DNA of 64,000 bases from Herbiconiux sp. VKM Ac-1786 (GTDB lineage: Bacteria; Actinomycetota; Actinomycetes; Actinomycetales; Microbacteriaceae): the NCBI RefSeq assembly GCF_015350805.1, contig NZ_JADKSG010000002.1, forward strand, positions 620,001-684,000, given 5' to 3'. The notes under the pieces were generated by a model. That model had not been told where the DNA came from, searched no databases, and was given only the letters and a program-made list of their open reading frames with translations. Made by a program: the position numbers and the translations under genes. Below are positions 58,574 to 64,000 of this stretch, one piece after another; within the stretch, counting starts at the first letter, position 1; each line of letters begins with the position of its first letter.

Positions 58574-59011
58574 ATGACCGAGAACCAGCTGCCGGCGACG
58601 CTCGCCGAGATCCGTGACGACTTCCTCGCCCTCGAGCAGCGCGAGCGGCTCGAGATGCTGCTCGAGTTCGCGAACGAGCTGCCCGAGCTGCCGCCGCGCT
58701 ACAGCGAGCACCCCGACCTGCTGGAACGGGTGGAGGAGTGCCAGTCGCCGGTGTTCATCTTCGTCGAGGTCGAGGACGGGGTGGTGCATCTCTTCGCCAC
58801 GGCGCCCCGCGAGGCGCCCACCACGCGCGGTTTCGCCTCGATCCTGGTGCAGGGCATCGACGGGTTGACCGTCGACGAGGTGCTCGGCATCCCCGACGAC
58901 TTCCCGAACACGATCGGTCTCACCGAGGCGGTGTCGCTCTTGCGCATCCGGGGCATGACGGCGATGCTCGGGCGCACCAAGCGCCAGCTGCGGGAGCGCG
59001 TCGCGGCGTGA
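58574..59011 (+). CDS. sufE: SufE-family sulfur acceptor protein
   Basis: 145 residues. The conserved Cys is in RVEECQSPVFIFVE, and RGFASILVQGIDGLTVDEVLGIPDD is the family core. In E. coli SufE accepts sulfane sulfur from SufS; no suf operon is present here, so it may instead work with the neighbouring rhodanese. The start context is unusual: GAAGGG directly touches the ATG, while CATACT lies seven bases further up, so a very short or leaderless transcript is possible. Confidence 0.93.
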   Translation: MTENQLPATLAEIRDDFLALEQRERLEMLLEFANELPELPPRYSEHPDLLERVEECQSPVFIFVEVEDGVVHLFATAPREAPTTRGFASILVQGIDGLTVDEVLGIPDDFPNTIGLTEAVSLLRIRGMTAMLGRTKRQLRERVAA

Positions 59012-59032
59012 GCCGACCCTCTCGGCCGGCCG

Positions 59033-60235
59033 CTACAGGCCGTTGGCGTCGAGCCAGCCGCTGATCGCGCGGTTCCACTTCACCCGGTCGTAGTTCCACA
59101 GCTTCGTGTGCCGGGCGATCGAGAACGGCACGAAGGTGACGAGGTCGGGCCGGGCCTCGGCCAGCTTCCGCGAGGCGCCCGAGGGCACGTAGCCGTCGTC
59201 GTCGCTGTGCATGAGCAGCACCGGCACGTCGACCTCGTCCGAGCGCTTGACGAAGTCGAGCCGGTCGAGATCGAGCGGATGCTGCTGCCCGGTCACGAGG
59301 CGCCCGGGCGCGTGCGTGATGGTCGCGAAGGCCGCATCCCCCACGAGCTCGGGCACCCGGCGCGCCCGCCCCTGGAAGCGCAGCACCTCGCGCCAGTCGA
59401 CCGCCGGCGACTCGAGCGCGATCCCCCGGATCAGCGCGCGGTGCCGCGCCCGGCCCATCGCCTGCAGCGAGATCGCCCCGCCCATCGACCAGCCCATCAG
59501 CACCACGTCGCGGGCGCCGTGCTCGACGGCCCAGGTGATGGCGGAGTCGAGGTCCTCCCACTCGGTGTCGCCGAGCGCGTAGCGGCCGTCGGCCGAGCGC
59601 GGCGCCTCGCCGTCGTTGCGGTAGGAGATGTGCAGCACGTGGTAGCCGTGCTCGTGGAAGACGGGCAGCGCCCGGATGGTCTCGCCGCGCCGCACGCCGC
59701 GCCCGTGCACCTGCACGACCCATTTCGTGGACGCCGGATCGGCGGCCGGCACGTACCACGCGGGCGCCGGACCCACCGCGGTCGGGACGCCGACCTCCTC
59801 GACGGCCACGCCGAGCTCGCTCGGGTGGATGTAGTACCAGCCGCTGATCCGGCCGTTCCGCGCGCGGGAGAGGTCGCCGTAGTCGACGGTCAGCACCGAG
59901 CGCCGCACGACGCCGTCGGAGACCGAGAGCACCTCGCCGATCCGTGCGTGGCCGGTGTCGGCCGAGAAGCGGAGGCTGTAGAGCCCCGGCAGGATCGAGT
60001 CGGCCGTGACGGCGAGGTCGACCGTGCCGCCCGCCTCGTCGTAGCCCAGGATGCGCACGTCGTCGACCGGGAGCGACGGGGTCACGATCGCCCGGGAGGT
60101 CAGGGCGGCGACGACGGCTCCCGCGGCAGTGACGACCGTGGCGGCCGTGCCGGCGACGAGGGCGACGACGGCCCAGACGGGGACGTTCGGCCGGACGTTC
60201 GGCCGGGGGTTCGGCCGGGGCGACGCAGGGCTCAC
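59033..60235 (-). CDS. Membrane-anchored alpha/beta hydrolase
   Basis: 400 residues. N-terminal Pro/Arg/Asn repeats (RPNPRPNVRPNV), one transmembrane helix near residues 20-45, then a beta-rich segment of about 110 residues, then a serine hydrolase domain with nucleophile elbow LMGWSMGGAI, acid in MHSDDDGYVP and His in IARHTKLW. The triad is therefore complete, unlike the protein at 53016. The oxyanion-strand motif VVQVHGRGVRRGET fits dienelactone-hydrolase/peptidase-like enzymes. The substrate is unknown and the domain is likely outside the membrane. GTG start with GGGAGA. Confidence 0.85.
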   Translation of the reverse strand: MSPASPRPNPRPNVRPNVPVWAVVALVAGTAATVVTAAGAVVAALTSRAIVTPSLPVDDVRILGYDEAGGTVDLAVTADSILPGLYSLRFSADTGHARIGEVLSVSDGVVRRSVLTVDYGDLSRARNGRISGWYYIHPSELGVAVEEVGVPTAVGPAPAWYVPAADPASTKWVVQVHGRGVRRGETIRALPVFHEHGYHVLHISYRNDGEAPRSADGRYALGDTEWEDLDSAITWAVEHGARDVVLMGWSMGGAISLQAMGRARHRALIRGIALESPAVDWREVLRFQGRARRVPELVGDAAFATITHAPGRLVTGQQHPLDLDRLDFVKRSDEVDVPVLLMHSDDDGYVPSGASRKLAEARPDLVTFVPFSIARHTKLWNYDRVKWNRAISGWLDANGL

Positions 60236-60295
60236 GCGGGCTCTCCCTTCGGACGGCACCCGGCGTGCCGTCGCCGGGTGGAACGCAAAGAACTC

Positions 60296-60301
60296 TAGTC
60301 T
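60296..60301 (+). promoter_or_regulatory. Candidate -10 element for leaderless DUF3000 mRNA
   Basis: TAGTCT, six bases, then the GTG at 60308. No Shine-Dalgarno precedes the gene, so transcription probably starts on the codon. The gap to the divergent hydrolase gene is 72 bases. Confidence 0.5.
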
Positions 60302-60307
60302 GCAGAC

Positions 60308-60904
60308 GTGCCCGATTCTCCCTTCAGCCCGGACATTCCGGCGGCGTTCGGCGCGGCGCTCGACTCGCTGCGCCGGGCCGACACGCGCGAGGAGCTCGTC
60401 GTGCACGAGATCCCCGCCCCCGGCAACCTGGCCCCCAACGCGGTGGCGCTCGCGGCCGACGTCTCGCCCGCGCGGCACGGCGCCGACTCCGAGCTCGGCA
60501 CCGGACGGTTCATCCTGCTCCACGACGAGGAGCGGCCGGAGGCCTGGGGCGGCGAGTTCCGGGTGGTCTGCTTCGCGCAGGCGCCGCTCGAGACCGAGAT
60601 CGGGCTCGACCCGTTCCTGGCCGACGTCGCCTGGTCGTGGCTCGTCGACGCGCTCGACGCGCGCGGCGCCAACTACCTGAACGCCTCGGGCACCGCCACC
60701 AAGATCATCTCGACCGGCTTCGGCGAGCTGCAGGCGCAGGGTGACGGAGCGCAGATCGAGCTCCGCGCATCCTGGACCCCCACCGACCACGACATCCAGG
60801 CCCACGTCGAGGGCTGGAGCGAACTGCTGTGCATGCTGGCCGGCCTTCCCCCCGTGGTCGACGGGGTGACGATGCTGCAGACCAGGCGAGCACGACGTGA
60901 CTGA
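60308..60904 (+). CDS. DUF3000 protein
   Basis: 198 residues. APNAVALAADVSP, GRFILLHDEERPEAWGGEFRVVCFAQAPLETEIG and DPFLADVAWSWLVDALD are typical of the actinobacterial DUF3000 family, always found upstream of the HRDC-containing 3'-5' exonuclease gene. No catalytic motif or membrane segment. It overlaps that gene by eight bases, so the two are likely translated together and may act in the same RNA-related process. Confidence 0.87.
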   Translation: MPDSPFSPDIPAAFGAALDSLRRADTREELVVHEIPAPGNLAPNAVALAADVSPARHGADSELGTGRFILLHDEERPEAWGGEFRVVCFAQAPLETEIGLDPFLADVAWSWLVDALDARGANYLNASGTATKIISTGFGELQAQGDGAQIELRASWTPTDHDIQAHVEGWSELLCMLAGLPPVVDGVTMLQTRRARRD

Positions 60905-62144
60905 GGACCCCATCGAGACACCAGCTTCATCCCCGGCCCCCATCGCCGTGCCGACGCGCACCGTCATCGCCACGGTCGACGAGTTCCACGACGCCGTCGA
61001 GGCGATCGCCGAGGGCCACGGCCCCATCGCCGTCGACGCGGAGCGCGCGAGCGGCTTCCGCTACTCCCAGCGGGCCTACCTGATCCAGCTCTACCGGCGC
61101 GGCTCCGGCTCCTTCCTGATCGACCCGCCCGCGATCGAGGAGTTCGCTCCCCTGCAGTCGGTGATCGGCGACGTGGAGTGGGTGCTGCACGCCGCGAGTC
61201 AAGACCTTCCCTGCCTCCGAGAGGTCGGGCTCGAGCCGAGCACCGTCTTCGACACCGAGCTCGCCGCGCGACTGCTGGGCATCCCCCGGGTCGGGCTGGG
61301 CACCGTGGTCGAGGAGCTGCTGGGCATCCACCTCGCGAAGGAGCACTCGGCAGCCGACTGGTCGACCCGCCCGCTGCCCCCGTCGTGGCTCGAGTACGCC
61401 GCCCTCGACGTGGAGCTGCTGATCGATCTGCGTGACTCGATGGCCGTGCTCCTGAAGGAGCAGGGCAAGCTCGAGATCGCCGCGCAGGAGTTCGCCGCCG
61501 TCGTGGCGAAGGAGGACAAGCCGCCGCTCGCCGAGCCGTGGCGCCGCCTCACCGGCATCTCGGCGCTGCGAGCCGACCGGCACCTGGCCGCCGCCCGCGA
61601 GCTCTGGCTGGCCCGCGACGAGCTCGCCCGCGCCACCGACACCGCCCCCGGGCGCCTCGTTCCCGACGCCTCCTTGATGGTCGCCGCGCGCGCCCTGCCC
61701 ACCTCGCGGCGCGAGCTCGCCTCGCTCAAGCAGTTCTCGGGCCGGGCCAGCCGCAGCGAGATCGACCGCTGGTGGGCCGCCATCGAACGCGCCCTCACGA
61801 CCGACGACATCCCGGTGCAGCGCCGGGCCACCGACACCCTCCCTCCCCCGCGCAGCTGGGGTGACCGCAACCCCGAAGCGGATGCGCGGCTGAAGACCGC
61901 GCGAGCCGCCCTCACCGAGCTGTCCGCCGAGCGCGCGATCCCGCTCGAGAACCTGCTGACGCCCGACTTCCTGCGCCGCGTGGCGTGGAACCCGCCGTCG
62001 CCGCTGACCCTCGAGAGCCTCTCGGAGGCTCTCGCCGAGCTCGGGGCGCGCCCGTGGCAGATTGACCTGACTGCACAGCCGATCCTCGAAGCCTTTGTGG
62101 AACCCCACCAAAGCGCCGATCCGGCCGAGAAAGCCGATTCGTAG
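60897..62144 (+). CDS. rnd: Ribonuclease D-like 3'-5' exonuclease with HRDC domain
   Basis: 415 residues. DEDD exonuclease motifs: Asp47 and Glu49 in IAVDAERASGFRYSQ, Asp in HAASQDLPCLRE, and LEYAALDVELLIDLRD for motif III (Tyr and Asp). An HRDC domain begins around residue 215 (RRLTGISALRADRHLAAARELWLARDELAR), with a second helical domain after it. Likely processes tRNA or stable RNA 3' ends. GTG start; overlaps the DUF3000 gene. Confidence 0.93.
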   Translation: MTEDPIETPASSPAPIAVPTRTVIATVDEFHDAVEAIAEGHGPIAVDAERASGFRYSQRAYLIQLYRRGSGSFLIDPPAIEEFAPLQSVIGDVEWVLHAASQDLPCLREVGLEPSTVFDTELAARLLGIPRVGLGTVVEELLGIHLAKEHSAADWSTRPLPPSWLEYAALDVELLIDLRDSMAVLLKEQGKLEIAAQEFAAVVAKEDKPPLAEPWRRLTGISALRADRHLAAARELWLARDELARATDTAPGRLVPDASLMVAARALPTSRRELASLKQFSGRASRSEIDRWWAAIERALTTDDIPVQRRATDTLPPPRSWGDRNPEADARLKTARAALTELSAERAIPLENLLTPDFLRRVAWNPPSPLTLESLSEALAELGARPWQIDLTAQPILEAFVEPHQSADPAEKADS

Positions 62145-62182
62145 GAACAGTCAATCGATTCCTGGCTGTCAGGGGCCCGCTC

Positions 62183-62188
62183 TACGAT
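62183..62188 (+). promoter_or_regulatory. Candidate -10 element of the thiolase operon
   Basis: TACGAT is placed to start transcription near 62195, leaving a leader of about 20 bases that includes AGGAGG. No convincing -35; a small AATCGATT palindrome lies about 35 bases upstream. Confidence 0.35.
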
Positions 62189-62214
62189 CGAGACGTTCCC
62201 AACCAGGAGGCATT

Positions 62215-63423
62215 GTGGCCGAAAGAACTGAAGTCGTTTTCGTCGATGGAATGCGCACCCCCTTCGGGCGCGCGGGCGAGAAGGGCATGTACTGGCAGAC
62301 CCGCGCCGACGACCTCGCGGTCAAGGCGATCACCGGCGTGCTGGAGCGCAACCCGCAGCTCCCCAAAGACCGCATCGACGACGTCGCCATCGCGGCGACC
62401 ACCCAGCAGGGCGACCAGGGGCTGACCCTCGGCCGCACCACCGCCATCCTCGCGGGCCTGCCGCTCTCGGTGCCGGGCTACGCCATCGACCGCATGTGCG
62501 CCGGTGCCATGACGAGCGTCACCACGGTGGCCGGGGCGATCGCCTTCGGCGCCTACGACTTCGCCATCGCGGGCGGAGTCGAGCACATGGGCCGGCACCC
62601 GATGGGCTTCAACGCCGACCCGAACCCGCGCTTCCTCGCGGAGCGGCTGGTCAGCGGTGAGGCGCTGAACATGGGCAACACGGCCGAGCGCATCCACGAC
62701 CGCTTCCCGCAGCTCACCAAGGAGCGCTCCGACCGCTACGCGCTGCGCAGCCAGCAGAAGGTCACGGCGGCCTACGAGGCGGGCAAGATCCAGCCCGACC
62801 TGGTGCCGGTCGCCATCCGCAGCGGGGAGGGCTGGGGGCTCGCCACGCGTGACGAGGCGCCCCGCCCCGAGACCACGATGGAGGGCCTCGCCGGCCTCCG
62901 CACCCCGTTCCGGCCGCACGGCCGGGTCACCGCGGGCAACTCCTCGGGCCTGAACGACGGCGCCACCGCCTCGCTCATCGCGAGCGAGAGCGCGGCCCGC
63001 GAGCTGGGGCTCCCGGTGCGGATGCGGCTGGTCTCCTTCGCCTTCGCCGGCGTCGAGCCCGAGATCATGGGCATCGGCCCGGTGCCGTCCACCGAGAAGG
63101 CCCTGCGCAAGGCCGGGCTGTCGATCGACGACATCGGCCTGTTCGAGCTGAACGAGGCGTTCGCGGTGCAGGTGCTCTCCTTCCTCGACCACTTCGCGAT
63201 CGATGACGACGACCCCCGGGTGAACCAGTACGGCGGTGCGATCGCGCTCGGGCATCCGCTCGCCTCATCGGGGGTGCGCCTGATGATCCAGCTCGCCCGG
63301 CAGTTCGAGGAGCACCCCGAGGTGCGCTACGGCCTCACCGCCATGTGCGTGGGCCTCGGCCAGGGCGGCACCGTCATCTGGGAGAACCCGAACTGGAACA
63401 AGAAGGCGAAGGCAGCGCGATGA
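62215..63423 (+). CDS. fadA: Acetyl-CoA acyltransferase (thiolase)
   Basis: 402 residues. The acylated Cys95 is in IDRMCAGAMTSV; the other catalytic motifs are the GHPLASSG loop (His) and TAMCVGLGQGGT (Cys). NEAFAVQ is the thiolase signature. The absence of the long loop insertion of biosynthetic forms and the adjacent fadB-type gene indicate fatty acid beta-oxidation. GTG start with AGGAGG; ATGA overlap with the next gene. Confidence 0.96.
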   Translation: MAERTEVVFVDGMRTPFGRAGEKGMYWQTRADDLAVKAITGVLERNPQLPKDRIDDVAIAATTQQGDQGLTLGRTTAILAGLPLSVPGYAIDRMCAGAMTSVTTVAGAIAFGAYDFAIAGGVEHMGRHPMGFNADPNPRFLAERLVSGEALNMGNTAERIHDRFPQLTKERSDRYALRSQQKVTAAYEAGKIQPDLVPVAIRSGEGWGLATRDEAPRPETTMEGLAGLRTPFRPHGRVTAGNSSGLNDGATASLIASESAARELGLPVRMRLVSFAFAGVEPEIMGIGPVPSTEKALRKAGLSIDDIGLFELNEAFAVQVLSFLDHFAIDDDDPRVNQYGGAIALGHPLASSGVRLMIQLARQFEEHPEVRYGLTAMCVGLGQGGTVIWENPNWNKKAKAAR

Positions 63424-64000
63424 CCGACTACGCAACGATCGACTTCTCCGATCTCGAGGCCTTCTCGGTCGACGAGGTCGTCACGCACTCGCTGGTGCGC
63501 GACGTGCCGCTGCCGAGCGGCAAGACGCTCGCCCTGATCACGCTCGACAACGGGCGCGACCACACCCGGCCGAACACGCTCGGGCCGGTCGGCCTGCTGG
63601 AGTACCTGCACACGCTGCAGGGCCTGCGCGCGCGAGCCGCGGCCGGCGAGATCGACGCGGTGGCCGTCACCGGCAAGCCGTACATCCTCGCCGCCGGCGC
63701 CGACCTGAGCAAGGTCGGCGAGATCCCGAGCAAGGACGCAGCGCGCAAGATGGCCCAGCTCGGCCACTACGCGTTCGGTGAGATGAAGAAGATCGGCGTG
63801 CCGAGCTTCGCCTTCGTCAACGGGCTCGCGCTCGGCGGCGGTGTCGAGGTGGCCCTGGCCGCCGACTACCGCACCATCGACTCCTCGACGCCCGCGCTCG
63901 CGCTGCCCGAGGTGTTCCTCGGCATCATCCCGGGCTGGGGCGGCGCCTACCTGCTGCCGAACCTGATCGGCATCGAGAACGCCCTGAAGGTCGTGATCGA
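63420..64000 (+). CDS. fadB: 3-hydroxyacyl-CoA dehydrogenase / enoyl-CoA hydratase (5' part)
   Basis: The first 193 codons of a gene cut by the right edge. The visible part is an enoyl-CoA hydratase domain: GKPYILAAGADLSKVGE holds the oxyanion-hole region, and VNGLALGGGVEVALAADYR plus PEVFLGIIPGWGGAYLLP contain the catalytic Glu positions. The unusually long N-terminus and coupling to the thiolase indicate the multifunctional FadB/FadJ-type protein, whose dehydrogenase half would lie beyond the window. Confidence 0.9.
   Translation, partial: MTDYATIDFSDLEAFSVDEVVTHSLVRDVPLPSGKTLALITLDNGRDHTRPNTLGPVGLLEYLHTLQGLRARAAAGEIDAVAVTGKPYILAAGADLSKVGEIPSKDAARKMAQLGHYAFGEMKKIGVPSFAFVNGLALGGGVEVALAADYRTIDSSTPALALPEVFLGIIPGWGGAYLLPNLIGIENALKVVI

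Overview
The window is about 70% GC, densely packed with short intergenic gaps, and uses many GTG and a few TTG starts. Gene content and order point to an actinobacterium. Within that phylum the long his-trp-pyr run, the mIHF-Gmk fusion and the overall gene set suggest Microbacteriaceae (inference; no 16S rRNA gene is present). It reads as chromosomal core DNA: I see no transposase, integrase, phage gene, CRISPR array or plasmid function, and no gap above 300 bases without a gene.

Layout. (1) 1-22322, minus strand: one almost unbroken run of about 22 genes. In transcription order: pyrR, pyrB, pyrC, a PH-like membrane protein, carA, carB, pyrF, gmk (fused to an actinobacterial IHF domain), rpoZ, coaBC, metK, priA, fmt, rsmB, a GNAT acetyltransferase, rpe, hisE, hisG, hisF, hisI, trpE and the first codons of the next trp-operon gene. 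Most junctions are ATGA/GTGA/TTGA overlaps. Promoters of leaderless type appear inside the run before rpe and hisE. The pyrR leader can fold into a PyrR-type hairpin that captures its own Shine-Dalgarno. (2) 22586-23719, plus: an orphan gene of unknown function built from two tandem alpha-helical repeats. (3) 23745-35208, minus: nusB, efp, shikimate genes aroQ, aroB, aroK, aroC and aroE, then mltG, ruvX, alaS, two small membrane-associated proteins and rpsD. (4) 35421-39683: rarA (minus), diverging from a membrane-anchored cyclophilin, a DUF349 protein and an AbiEi-like protein (plus). (5) 39743-53585, minus: relA, secF, secD, yajC, ruvB, ruvA, ruvC, yebC, pdxT, pdxS, a HIT protein, thrS, a PGPG membrane protein and an alpha/beta-hydrolase-fold protein lacking its nucleophile. 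(6) 53675-54197: tRNA-Gly, -Cys and -Val(GAC) on minus, diverging from tRNA-Val(CAC) on plus. (7) 54228-64000: EI24 membrane protein, amt with a candidate GlnR operator, zapE, a rhodanese sulfurtransferase plus SufE pair, an exported or anchored hydrolase, a DUF3000 protein, a ribonuclease D-like protein, a thiolase and the 5' part of a fadB-type gene cut by the window edge.

How it fits together. Region 1 couples pyrimidine synthesis to GMP kinase, RNA polymerase omega, CoA and SAM synthesis, initiator-tRNA formylation, replication restart, and PRPP-consuming His and Trp synthesis. Region 3 supplies chorismate. Region 5 is the conserved actinobacterial block running from thrS through pdxST, ruvCAB and secDF to relA, but without the phosphatidylinositol/PIM module and apt that sit in it in mycobacteria.

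The least ordinary items are the SD-sequestering pyrR leader hairpin, the recurring TANNNT-N6-start leaderless signal, the mIHF-Gmk fusion, the duplicated orphan protein, the palindrome-rich amt upstream region and the nucleophile-less hydrolase. I did not find a clear new multi-gene system such as a defence island or biosynthetic cluster.
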